Origin: Nymphaea colorata | Lineage: Eukaryota > Streptophyta > Magnoliopsida > Nymphaeales > Nymphaeaceae | Assembly: GCF_008831285.2 (NCBI RefSeq) | Contig: NC_045143.1 | Location: 20,420,854-20,484,853 of the forward strand | Direction of reading: 5' to 3' | DNA: 64,000 bases | Part shown: positions 13,501-25,600 of the stretch, piece after piece | Layout: every line of letters begins with the position of its first letter | Numbering within the stretch: the stretch's first letter is position 1 | Translations under genes and position numbers: made by a program | The notes under the pieces: model-generated | What the model was told of the DNA's origin: nothing | The model's database searches: none | What the model saw: only the letters and a program-made list of their open reading frames with translations

Positions 13501-15139
13501 GATCTAAATCTGAGGCAAAGAAGATGGATTGAATACTTAAAGGATTATGATTTCGCGATATCATATCATCCAGACAAGGCGAATGTGGTGGCTAATGCTT
13601 TGAGCAGACATGCTAAGACAACAATGTACAGTATGTTGGCTCGTTCTTGGAATTTGTTGCAAGATGTGATAGTATGACAGCCTTATTTTTGTGATGAGAA
13701 CAAAGCAACAATGAGTGCCGTGATATGACACCCTTTGATGGAAGAGTTGGTATTGAAGCAAAAGAAAGACCCTGATTTTGCTAAAAACGTGGAAGAATGT
13801 AAGAAAGTAGATGCTCTTTGGCATCAAGATGAAGATGGTTCATTGCGGTTTCGACACAGATTATGGGTCCCTAGAGATGAAGAGATGAAGTGACAGTTGC
13901 TTGACGAATCTCATAAATCTAAGTTTTCTATACACCCTGGCAGTGTAAAGATGTTTCAGGATATGAGAAGAAATTTTTGGGGGCCTACAATGAAGCGTGA
14001 AATTGCAGAATATGTAGCACAGTGCTTAATTTGCCAGCGGGTCAAAGCAGAACATCAACGGTCAGGAGGCTTGTTGCAAAGAATTGATATTCCAGTGTGG
14101 AAATGGGAAGACATTACGATGGATGTTGTGATTGGTTTGCCTCACACCAGGAGACAACATGATGCCATATGGGTAATTGTTGATCGAATTACGAAGTCCG
14201 CTCATTTTCTGCCAATAAGAATCAGTCAGTCCTTGGAAAGTCTCACAGAGTTATATATTGGCGAGATAGTGAGATTGCATGGAGTACCAAAGTTTATCAT
14301 TTCGGATCGAAATCCACGTTTTACCTTTAGGTTTTGGGGGCAATTACAAAGGGCATTGGGTACCAAGCTTAAGTTGAGTACAACGTTCCACCCCCAAACT
14401 GATGGGCAATTTGAGAGGATCATTAAGACCTTGGAGGACATGTTGCGTGCATGTGTCTTAGAGTGGAAAGGAGAATGAGACAAACATGTGAAACTGGCAA
14501 ATCTAGTATTGGGATGGCACCTTATGAGGCTTTGTATGGAAAGCCGTGCAGATCGTCAACTTCTTGGACCGATTTGGGCGATGACAAGATTGAAAACCCT
14601 TCAGTATTACAACACTATACCGACCAAGTGCTATTGATAAGGAAAAAGTTGTTGACTGCTTAGAGTAAACAGAAAAGTTATGCCGACATTCAACGTAGAG
14701 AGTTGGCTTTTGAGATTGGTGATCATGTCTTCTTGAAGATTTCTCCTACTAAAAGCATTTTTCGTTTTGGTGTGAAATGAAAGTTGGGCTCAAGGTTGTT
14801 TGACCTTTTGAGGTATTAGAAAAGAATGAAGAGGTGACATATAGATTGGCACTACCACCTGACTTGAGTCATGTTCATGGCATGTTCCATGTTTCCATGC
14901 TTCGAAAGTACATACCAAATCCTACGCATGTGATTGATTTTCAAGGTATTCAGGTGCAAGATGATTTGACAATGAAAAAAAAGCCTATTAGAATTGTAGA
15001 TCAAAGAGAGCAAGTGTTTCGCACGAAGAGAATTCATTTAGTGAAAGTGGAATGGCAGTACCATGGATTGAAAGAGAGCACATGAGAACTTGAGGAAGAT
15101 ATGCGGAAGAAGTACCCACATCTGTTCTTGCATTGAGGT
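10547..15139 (+). pseudogene. gag-pol of gypsy element 1, broken by stops
   Basis: The gag domain is near 10955-11266 (DWWQSIREIQYAG, SFFHTYFPVHARD) with a frame change upstream. From 11584 to 14478 everything reads in one frame. It holds a zinc knuckle C-X2-C-X4-H-X4-C at 11626..11667 and a protease whose active-site triad reads DAG (FDAGMTHSFIS, near 11827) instead of the usual DS/TG. Reverse transcriptase runs from about 12300 with FVDD at 12832..12843. RNase H is at 13230-13620. Integrase is at 13890-14480 with the CLIC zinc pair and the D, D and E catalytic residues (ITMDVV, IISDR, GQFERI). In-frame stops occur at 12100, 12484, 12808, just beyond 12808, 13192, 13675, 13726, 13891 and 14476. 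After 14480 the frame shifts, and the C-terminal segment is at 14834-15139. Confidence 0.9.
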
Positions 15140-15170
15140 ACGATCTTAATTTCGAGGACGATTTTTTTTT

Positions 15171-15183
15171 TAGGAAGGTAGGA
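15171..15183 (+). other. polypurine tract of gypsy element 1
   Basis: A purine-rich run (AGGAAGGTAGGA with one T) abuts the 3' LTR. This is the expected primer for plus-strand synthesis. Confidence 0.7.
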
Positions 15184-18100
15184 TGTAACGCTCGGCTTTT
15201 GCAGGACGGATCGGGTCAGCGTCCAGACCCGGACCTGAACTCCTCGTGCGAGAGGATCCCGACATCGCCCTCTTCTCCCTCGTTCTTCCTTCTCCCTCGC
15301 CTTTCCCTCGTCTATCTCCTGGAAGTCTCTCGTGCCAGCGCGGAGAAGAAGAAGAAGACGGAGGTAGTGCAGCAGCGACGAGGACAGCGGCAGCTCGTGC
15401 GTAAGCTTTTTCTCTCGCCCTCTCTGTTTGCCTCTCCCCTCCCTATCCCTCCTGCACAGCTTCCTCTCCTCTCCGCCAGTGCCCTCCCTCTACCGCACGT
15501 TCCCTCTTTCTCTCTCTCGCTACTCTCTTTTCCCTTTTCCGTTAGCTCCCTCCCGTACGGTCCCTCTCCTCACTCACCCTCACCCTCACGTTTTCTTCCC
15601 CCTACTCACGCACTCTCACCCTCACTGTCGTTTTCCCCTTTTTGTGGTCTGAACCCTTTCTCTTGGTTTCCAAATTCTGTCAGCGCCTCTCCCTGCCCAC
15701 ATGCTCCCAACGTGAGCTCTCTCTCCCCATTTTTCCATTTGTTTTCCCCCTTTTCCCCAACGGAGCACTCTTCCTCATTGATTTCATCACTGTTTGATAG
15801 GATTTCAGCTTGGGGAACGTGTTCTTCCCCTCATAACAGTGATTAGGTTGTGTTGGTGGTGGCAACTTGGCATGATTTTTGCCGTTTGGGGATCGATTGA
15901 ACACTTGAGGTGGCTGCTGGAAGGATTGCAGCAGTCTAGACTCTTGATTTGGGGTGAGCAAGGCGTGATTGAGCCTATTTCTTGTATATTTTCTTTTGGA
16001 ACGCGTATAATTATTGTTAAAGCATGCTAGAAGGTAGAATTGATGTTTTGGAATGCATGTTAGCGACTTTGCTTTTTAGGGAAAGTGTAGGATTATGTTG
16101 GAGAAGTGTTGGTTCATGTATTTATTGATCTCTTCGGCTCGACGTGTTGATTTTTGAAGCAATAGGGAAGCATGGTAGGGATTGTGATATTGTGGAGAAG
16201 ATTTAGAACCGTCTTTTTGAGCACGTGGCTCACGATTTTGCGAGCAGGCGTATCTTGGAGTTATTTGGGGAAAGTGTACCTAAATTGGATGTGACAATGG
16301 GGTTGATGCCTAGACTACAGAAAACATTTAAGAATGTGTTAAGGATGGACTGAGCGAAGCATTGAGTTTTGGGGTCTCGTGGCAACGTCAAGAAGTTAGG
16401 AGGAGGCTGATTGGAGGGCCTGTAGGTCGACACTACCCGTCGACACCCTCTTGAGGCGATGATATGTGCCTCAATGATTTTGTTTTAGCTTGGTTTGGAT
16501 TGATAAGCTAATTAGTAGAGATCTTACCTTTTTCTTTGTCTGCAGGTATACCGGGCACGTCCCGTAGACCTTGAGCGACCAGATTCGAAGCTCGAGGCAT
16601 TTTGGAGAGTTTTCTAGACGCATGACATGTATGACAGCATTCCAGGCAAATACTTGCCTAGGGCACTGTGTGAATGTGTGTTCCTAGGATCGTGGGATCT
16701 TGGGATCTTAGGATTGTGATGTCATTGATTGATTGACTGTTTGGTGAATGAATGTGTGTATGCATGCAAATGGTTTGATATCGGATATGATGTGTTTTGA
16801 AAAGTTATTATGAGTCTGTTTTGAAATATCACGCATTTTCATGTGCATGCTAAAATTGGTAATTGTTTAGGACAGATGAGGTGGGGGTATCGAGTCGAGT
16901 GTCTCATCGACTCCAATTGTGCATTAGAAAACATTGTAAAATGATAACTGCATAGGACAGCTACGAGCCCATCACAGATTGAGACTATTCTCTGTGGTCT
17001 GGCTAAGTTTTCAAAGATGTGATTATTGTGATAATGAATGTGAATGTTGTGTTTGTTGCATACACATTGCTGCGGGCAATGATACAAATGATTGAACAGA
17101 GGGTAGGTACCCATAATGTTGAGACAACTAGCCAAAACTGTTGTTGTTATGTATAGCCCTTGTGTCGAGGTAATTGGAGGTGTGAGTTCACTCGTGAAGT
17201 GAACCAACCTCATGAGCTAGCTAGTTAATTGTGTTTGTGCAAGGATAATTGTAAGAATGAAAGAATAAGAGATGAGAGGCCAGTGAGATGTGGCTATGTG
17301 TTTGGGAGTTGTCCCGCTTTCGCCACTGGTCTCGCCTGTTCGGAGCGCAGGCGGTGCAAGGCCCCAGGGTATTGTTGTGTGACGTGCTTGGAGCGTGGGC
17401 TCCCGTCTTCCCAACATGGGTGTCCTAGGGAAGGCTGAGTATCTCTCCTTGGAATTCACACATCCATGGATGAGTGCTCTACCGCTGCAGCGGATGAATG
17501 GATCTATACTGTTCTAGGTCACCACGGGGTTGTCTCTCGGCTATAGGCCGCCTGCGGTGTGCACGTGCCTGTGTTTGCACCCACAGGAACTGTCAATTCA
17601 CTAAAGTTAATGAAAATGAAAGCATAGAAATGAAATGTATGTGAATGATGTGAATATGAATGAAGTGCGATGCTTTATTTTTGAATTGCATGTGGTTGTT
17701 GAATGTGGTATTGCGGCCTTTGTGTGTGGCCTTTGCATGTTGAAGTCTAGGTGATGGCTCCTTGATAAGTTATGTGAATGTGTGCTCTACCACAACATGA
17801 TAGTAAGTTGTTTCATAGTTAAAGTAAATGAGAAGAATGCGATTGTGAATGAAATGACATGTTTAAGCATGCCTTACATGTGATCTGAAAATGTGTGACT
17901 GTGGCCATTGAGTGGCCTTTGCATGTTGTGCCCTAACACGATATGATGATAGACTGTTCTGATGTTTGCTCGTATAATTGAGTCCTACCTAAGAGGGTTT
18001 AGACTTTTCCTGGCTTGTTGCCATACTGCGAAGGCTAAACCTTCAGGTGTTTTCTTTTTCAGGTTTTGATGGACTCGGGACAGCAGGTTGAGCAGATGAC

Positions 18101-18289
18101 TTCACTCACGTCCTATTGGGGAGGTTTTGGGTCAATTGTAGTGCAGATGAACTGAAATTCTTATTGAAAGCTTGTCTATTGTTTTGTATTGCTTGGCTCA
18201 TCTCTTTTGAAATTGTTGTGTAGTTGCACCTCGATGCTTGATGTTTAAAAAAAAAAACTGTTTGAGTGTCAAAAGGTCGGGGTGTGACA
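15184..18289 (+). repeat. 3' LTR of gypsy element 1 (3106 bp)
   Basis: Homologous to 7134..10312 throughout. In the first 120 bp after the terminal TGTAACG I count about nine differences, eight of them transitions, so the insertion is not recent. It lacks about 80 bp present in the 5' LTR near its end. Confidence 0.95.
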
Positions 18290-18362
18290 CTCACCATCCC
18301 ATTGTTTACAGGATAAAGAAGTAGCACCCACGGGAAACAAACATACAATGCATGTCCTACAC
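18290..18362 (-). repeat. SINE-like repeat fragment, right of gypsy element 1
   Basis: On the minus strand a box-B-like TGTTTGTTTCCCGTGGGTGC is followed by TGTAAACAATGGGATGGTGAG. It resembles the sequence at 7037-7126. Its end coincides with the gypsy target duplication, so the gypsy element inserted at or inside one of these repeats. Confidence 0.35.
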
Positions 18363-21300
18363 GATCGCCTGCCTAACCCACTCGCTTATACGTTAAACGG
18401 GGTGAATTTCACTCCGTTTGATGCATTTTAGGTCAGGCGGATCAAATTTCACCCACCCGTACCGTTTTTTCTCTTCCCTCTCATTTTATCCAGGCTATCA
18501 AACAGGGCCTAAAGAATATGGTGTTCTTTATCTAAGTTGCCTAATAAATTTTTTTGCACATATTAGCACATAAATACATGTAATTTTATAAATATTAAAA
18601 TCCAAATATCAATGTACATGTCCTTCTCGGTTAGTAAGTACATGTTCTCCATTTAGAGAAATTTATGCTTTCTCATGGGTATCGGGCCAAAAATATTTGA
18701 AAAAGCTAACCCATGTTACTTATGGTTAGGTTATTCTTAAATGAGAATACAGACTAAATCAATAGGGTCGGGATCTGTATCGGCTGGCACAGTGGTGTCA
18801 TTCAGCAAAAACAACCAGAGTCGAAGAAGCATACGCACATAATTGTCAATATCTTTCCACATCGGAACTTAACATCGACCCTGGCCCAAAACACATTTTT
18901 TTTTTTTACTTTTTCTATTTCATTTTTATAATCAATTCATTTCAGTTTCATAAACTTAAAAAAAAAGGGAGACATGAACCGATACATTAATATGTACCGG
19001 CCGATACGCTATATCAGTGAGCCAACCGGTAGAGCACTTGTGCACCTCCCTTTTTCTCTGGATTTTAGAAGTTGTGCTTCTGTTTGAAGGGGACAATAGC
19101 GAACTTTTCATGGAAAGTAAATTTATTTTTTATAGACAAAGCTTTCAAAGTTAAAAAGGTCTGACTAAAATTTGGCAATGAAAAAAGTGGTAAACCGTAC
19201 ACATTTTACTGTTAATTACACTGTTTGACTGACTGGTAAAAACGTTTTCTTGAAAAAATAAACTGATTTGTTATCAGATGCAAATAAATAAAAGGAGACT
19301 AGGGTTCCCGATTTTATACGTGACATAGATTGTCACCAAAAAGCTGGCAACTATTGAATTTTAATTCCGTCACTTTTAAAACCTGACAAATAATTTTTTA
19401 AAAAAGAAGATTTTACGGTTTTCCACTTGAATTTTCAAGGGATCATCGAGTTCGAGTTGGCAGTCGATCTCTTATCGAATTCGATCAGATTTTTCCTACT
19501 TGTTATCAAACGCGGTGCGGTACGTCATCCGATCTTATCTATACCAAAAAGGTTTCTGATTCGCCTGACTGACACACGGCGCCGATGCCAAAAAAATAGC
19601 ACTAGCGCCGCGGTTCTTTGAATCCCAAATTTGACTATTCAATTCATTTACAATTTAGATAGAAATGGCTTTTGTTGTTTTCTTTTATTTGACCATAATT
19701 TATATTCATAATATATTATGAGGGATGGATTAGGATTCGTTCGTGTTCATGTGACTAAATTGCCGGTAGATTGAGACCTCGATATTAGACGTAGTACCGT
19801 TGATTTTCTATTTAAACAATCTAAGGCTCACTTTTATTATGGAATCTTGACGTCAAATATTTCTCCAATAGTTTTCTTTTTCTTTTTTTATGTCACCTAG
19901 TTGAGAGATGAAGCCACTAGTCCACCCTTTTCCCTATTTTCTAAGTTATTTTTAGTGCTTTAAAATGTAAGTTTCAACTTGCATATCAATACGTACAGAA
20001 AATTAATGCCAAAAATCAAACTAGAGATTGACTGCCAAACAGCTCCCACCCTGCTCAATTAACTTGAGCCTTTAATTTCCTTTATTTTAATGGAGCTTTT
20101 TAGATCTAAGCAGTTATTTCCTTCTTATCTTGTTTCTTCTTCCTTCTAGTTCGGTCTTAACTGTCGTTAGATAATTGGTTTCTAAACATGAACTATCCTT
20201 CATGCACACTCTCAGCGCAATTGATTAGGAATGCCAATAAATCAAGTTGGGGAATCCAATGGATCACCTTTAACTGGTCTAATATGGAAAAGAAATCTCA
20301 AATCAAAGCAGAAAATTTAGAAGATTTGATCGGATTCTGATTTGAGAAATATCTGATTGGACTCGGATCCAAATTCGGTTTGGCCACAAATTCTCCTCCA
20401 TATAATGAGGAGGCCTTAATTTAATGTGATATTCACAAGTAAGGACAGATCTTGTACACACATATTTGATTCAACTTCCAAGATCAGATCTTAACTTATC
20501 ATCATATTCACCTGAATTTTTTTTTTAATTTACATCTAAATTTTAGAAAATTTTATTTGTCCTATATAAAAATTTTAAAAAACTATACTTTGGCCCATGT
20601 CAAAATTTAGAAACTTTGATTTGACCTCTCCTCATGAAAAATTTATGGCTCCACCCCTAATTGCATCCAACGTTGTTTTTTTTTTTTTATTGGATTCTGT
20701 TAGCTTCATAAGAGGAATGTAAATATTGTCTGATAACAAATTTGTAAGAGAGCATTCAGCATTAGGGATGCACACCATTCCAAAGAACACAATATTGGTA
20801 TTAGCAAATGGCCGCATAAGGGCATGTGGCAAGAAGAAACATTACTATGAAAGTGTTCTAAGAAGTATATTCAAATATTACTATGTTTTAGTATTTTATA
20901 AATCTGCTTCAATTTTTTGGACAGATTCATATGCATGGAGGGCCTCACATAATATTCCTTTTATCAACCACGAAGAGAAAATTGCAGAAATACATATCTT
21001 ACATTTGCTGCTGCAGAAACGAAGAAAATTGCATGGCCCGATCAATGTGTTTGAGCGCCTGAAATGATTAAGACAAGAAAAGTTAAAGCGGGTACAACAT
21101 TTCATTAAAGACAAGAGTGTGTTGTTTGTGCTGGATTCCAAAGTCCCACCGCCACCGCCCCTCAAAAATTAGACAACCACGCCAAAAAACACTGTTATCT
21201 TGTGATGCAAAACGCAGTCAAACATTCTCTTGGGATGTGAAACCTCTTTTTATTTCTTTAAGAACATTTCTTGTCACCATCTGAATTTGCAGACTCGAAA

Positions 21301-22245
21301 CGAGCCTAGAGCCATGTGTCGAATTTTAAAAATTCAAATATGTTAAATTAATTATTTTACATAAAAAGAAGAAGAAGAAGAATAAGTGGCAACAACAACA
21401 AGAAGCTTATTTCATTGAAATTTTCAACCCGCTTTTGATACAAATGTCGCCCGCAATAGGCTTCGATGATAGGGCGGTGAATGAAAGTGGATCCCACCCC
21501 ACCGTCCTCTTCGCTGTAATGTAATGTAAGTTCCGAGCACAACTCCCCAAATTCATCCACTAACCCAGTGTTGTTCAAATTAAATAAAAGACACATCGAA
21601 TTTTGCCAAACGCAAGAGTCAAATATGGATTGGTTTATTAGAAATACAAAATAAAAAGCATTTGTACTGAAAATAGAAAATATTGATGGAAAAAATGAAT
21701 GGTACGTGTATGATATAATTACATTTTTGCACCGACCGTCCGTTAACTAACTGAAATCAATACTTGAAACTATTTGTATCCCAAATTTTTTTTTGGGGAA
21801 TGGTAAAACGCAAAACTCTACTCTAGTTGATAGAAAAATTGATTAATTTTTTTTTTAAGGAACATTTTAACTTTGAGGGTAGAGAGAAAGGAGGAAAAAC
21901 ATCTAGAAGACAAACACATGGTAGAGGAAAATTTAAAAGTCAATTTGCGGTCGGTTGGAAAATAGTAAGCCAACCATCGACATCCATGTCCCCCCGATTT
22001 GAAAATGTATAACCACGACACAATATCAAATTCTCATTAACGTTTTTGACGTATTAAAAATTTAAAATAATAAAAACAAGCAATAAAAGCTTCAAGAAAG
22101 TGAAGAAAAGAAAAAGAGTCGATTATTAGTATAGGAAGAGACAATTTACCATCGTAAGTTGGACAGGTAGAGTCGACGACTGGCTAAAGCCGTTTAACAT
22201 CCCCACTGCGCTTTGAGTTTGAGGCGGACATTTTAGAAAGCCAAA
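18363..22245. other. AT-rich spacer, no gene recognised
   Basis: Only short open frames; the longest (20726..21067 plus, 113 codons) resembles no family I know. The segments near 18770 and 18975-19015 contain GTATCGGCC/GGCCGATAC-type inverted motifs typical of dispersed plant repeats. A segment near 20330-20390 has repeated GGATCC/GGATTCTGATT-like words similar to those at 57.9-58.9 kb. Confidence 0.45.
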
Positions 22246-22250
22246 CACCG

Positions 22251-22670
22251 TGTCACAGGCCGACAACTCCAGACCGTGCGGCGCGGCAAACTCTCGCCAG
22301 TAAGCCGCAAACCTTCGCCTCGTTCAAGTGGGCGCAGATCACTTGAACGCTTTCTCGAAAACAAAGGACACAAATTTGCACAAAGAGTGTGGAAAGAAAA
22401 CTCGCAATATATTTCACTTCAGAGAGAAGAGTACATCACGAGGGAAAGCAAGTAAGCTATTACACTTTACTTACAAGGATGGCCGAAGCCGCTTACAGAA
22501 TTCTCGATGCCGACCATCCAAAACAAGGAATCCCAATATCACATTTAGGGAGCCGTTTTGGGAGGGTACTCCGACATAGGTGAACAAACTAGCTTACACC
22601 AAGACTCAACATAAGCAAAGTAAATACAGCAAAAGCAAATGACTGTACAGACTCTAGACGCAGGGGAACA
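22251..22670 (-). repeat. 3' LTR of gypsy element 2 (420 bp)
   Basis: Same length as the other LTR. By eye the two differ at about 14 of 420 positions, thirteen of them transitions, with no indels. Confidence 0.95.
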
Positions 22671-22682
22671 GGCTCCCCCTTC
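22671..22682 (-). other. polypurine tract of gypsy element 2
   Basis: On the minus strand a purine run reading GAAGGGGGAGCC lies directly against the 3' LTR, the standard plus-strand primer position. Confidence 0.8.
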
Positions 22683-22685
22683 AAA

Positions 22686-25600
22686 TCAAGCGCCGGCCTC
22701 GGCGCTAACAGCTTCATGGTAGGTCAGGACTTCTTCTGGATGACTTCGCTTGAAGCGGAAGACATACTCCCATGTTGGCTGATCATCATCTACCCACTTG
22801 ACCAAGTATCGCTTCGTTTCACCAAGATAGTTCACTTTGTGTCGAAGGATTTGGTCCAACTGACGGTCACTGGCACGCCGGGTAGAGGGAGCACGCTGCA
22901 AAATCGGTTCTCTCTGGGGCTGGCTTCTCTCCGGGTCTTCAGTATCGGCATAGAAGGGCTTGAGGTTGTAGATATGAAACACTGAATGCACCTTGAAGTC
23001 TGGCGGCAGATCTAATTTGTATGCCAGCTTCCCAATTCTTTTGACCACAGTGAATGACCCTTCATACTTTCTGATCAACGCTCGGTGTCGCCCACGGAAG
23101 ATGCCCGAACGGTCTGGGTAAAGCTTGACAAGAACTTGGTCTCCCACTTGAAACTCGGCAGGTCTCCGATTCTTGTCAGCCCACTTCTTCATCTTCTTGG
23201 CGGCCTTGTGCAAGAATGCCTTAGCAATCTCCGTCTGTTCCTGCCAGTCTCTGACAAACTGGTAGGCGAAGCTGGGTCTTCCCTTCTCTTGGGCTGCAAC
23301 TGTGTGAGGCATCAACGGCTGCTGCCCGGTGGCTACTTCGAAGGGACTGTGGCCTGAAGACTCGCTCTTCTGCAAGTTGTAACAGAATTGAGCCACATCG
23401 AGCAGCTTTACCCAGTTCTTCTGGTTGGCGCTGACAAAGTGACGTAGGTACTGTTCCAACAAAGCATTGATGTGTTCGGTCTGGCCATCAGTCTGAGGGT
23501 GGAAGCTTGTGGAAAACAGCAAGTCTGAGCCTAGCAACCGAAACACTTCACGCCAAAACTTGCCCGTGAAACGAGCATCGCGATCACTCACAATACTCTT
23601 CGACACACCCCAGTGCTTAACAATGTTCTTCACAAACATCTCCGCCGTCTTCTCCGCTGGACTCTTCTTTGTGGTTGGGATGAACGTGGCATACTTAGAA
23701 AACCTGTTCACAACAACAAAGATAGAGTTGTAGCCATCAACTCGGGGTAAACTCACAATGAAGTCCATGGAGATGCTTTCCTACGGACGTTCCGGAATAG
23801 GAAGAGGCTCGAGCAGGCCGGCAGGCTTCTGATTAGTCCCTTTGTCCTGCTGGCAGATGAGGCAAGTCTTTACATATGCCTCCACATCATCACGCATTTG
23901 AGGCCAATAGTAGCCACGTTCAAGAAGGGCCAGAGTCCGCTCCTGGCCTGGATGGCCAGCCCAAAGCGTATCATGTTACTCCTTTGTTAGCTCCCTTCGA
24001 AGATTGCCCCACTTCGGCACGAAAACTCGTCCGCCCTTGGTGAGGAGCAATCCATCTCGCAGCCAGAATCTCCGAGTCTTCCCCGCTTCAGCCAAGGCAA
24101 CCAAGTGTTGGGCCGCTGAGTCTTGCCGCATCCCTTCACGAACCTACTCGAGGAGCGCACCCTCCAACTGTGCTTCGGAGGTCCCCGCCCGAGAGGCTGC
24201 AAGTTCTGCCTTTCTACTCAACGCATCCGCTACCACGTTGGTCTTTCCAACCTTGTACTTAAGAGCGAAATCAAACTCTGCCAAGAATTCCTACCAACGA
24301 GCCTGCTTCGAAGTTAACTTCTTTTGAGTCTTGACGTAACTTGTGGCCACATTGTCCGTCTTAATGACGAACTCTACCCCCAGTAGGTAGTGCCTCCATA
24401 TGCGCAATCAATGCACAATGGCGGTCATCACCCGTTCATGCACCGTGTATCGCTTTTCAGGGTCCTTCAACTTCCGACTCTCATAGGCAATCGGATGACC
24501 GTCCTGCATTAATACCCCACCAATGGCAAAGTCTGAGGCGTCTGTGTTTACTTCGAAGGGCTTGGAGTGATCTGGCAACCTGAGGATGGGCTATTGTACA
24601 AGGGCACGCTTCAGGCCTTCAAAGGCATCCTGGGCGGACTGAGTCCAAATCTAGAATCTATTCTTCTTAAGTAGGTCAGTGAGGGGTGCCGCTATCAATG
24701 AGTACCCCGTGATGAACCGCCGATAGTAGTTAGCTAACTCAAGAAATGACCGCAATTCAGGCACATTTGAGGGCGGCTTCCATTCTTGAACAGCCTTCAC
24801 TTTCTTCGGATCCATTCGCAGCTGGCCATTCCCTACAATGTGGTCGAGGAAACTGATCTCCCGCTGTCCAAAAAGACACTTCTCCTTCTTCACGAAGAGA
24901 TCGTTTTCTTTGAGTACTTGGAACACCGTCTTCAAGTGACTGACATGCTCCTCAAGGTCGCTGCTAAAGACCACAATGTCATCAAGGTAGATCACCACAA
25001 ACTTGTCAAGGTAAGGGTAGAATATCTTGTTCATTAGAGTCGAGAAAGTTACAGGGACATTCGTCAACCCGAATAGCATGACTAGGAACTCATATGCTCC
25101 ATAGCGGGTGACGCAAGTGGTCTTTGGTTCATCACCTTCCACAATCCTGACCTGCCAGTAGCCAGAACGAAGGTCCAACTTAGAGAAGATCCTCGCCTTG
25201 CCCAACCGATCGAACAAGTCCGCAATGAGTGGCAATGGATACTTGTTCTTCACCGTCACCTTGTTCAAGGCGCGGTAATCCACACAGAGTCGCTTAGAGC
25301 CATCATGTTTTGTTTGGAACAATACAGGAGCTCCGAATGGTGCCTTAGAGGGGCGGATGATCCCTGACTCAAGCATGTCATCAAGCTGCCTTCACAGCTC
25401 CTTCAATTCGGCCGGTCCCATTCTGTAGGGGACCATAGCTGGTGGCTTGGCTCCGGGAACCATGTCAATTTCATGATCAACTTCACGCCTCGGGGGTAGG
25501 CGCTTGGGCAGCTCGGGGGGCATCACTCCCTCGAACTGCTTGAGGACTGAGGCTAGTCCTGGCGGAATGACTCTCGGCTGAGGGTCATCTTCTTCTAGAT

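Larger units (their letters stand above)
7134..18289 (+). mobile_element. Ty3/gypsy LTR retrotransposon, full length but coding-defective (Tekay-like)
   Basis: The element is complete end to end. Two long LTRs (7134..10312 and 15184..18289) both start TGTAACGCTCG and end GTGTGACA. A primer-binding site follows the 5' LTR and a purine-rich tract precedes the 3' LTR. The 5-bp target duplication CTCAC is perfect (7129..7133 and 18290..18294). The internal region carries gag, protease, reverse transcriptase, RNase H and integrase in gypsy order. The C-terminal stretch with LPPDLSHVHGMFHVSMLRKY, ending in a weak chromodomain-like segment, and LTRs above 3 kb suggest the Tekay/Del chromovirus lineage; that assignment is inference. 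Many in-frame stops mean it cannot encode a functional polyprotein. Confidence 0.93.

Noticed and set aside
20726-21067. 113-codon plus-strand ORF
   Set aside because: No recognisable domain, AT-rich composition and no splice or promoter context; probably chance.
22328-22579. 83-codon ORF repeated at 27419-27670
   Set aside because: Both are inside the two LTRs of the chromovirus, on the strand opposite to its genes.
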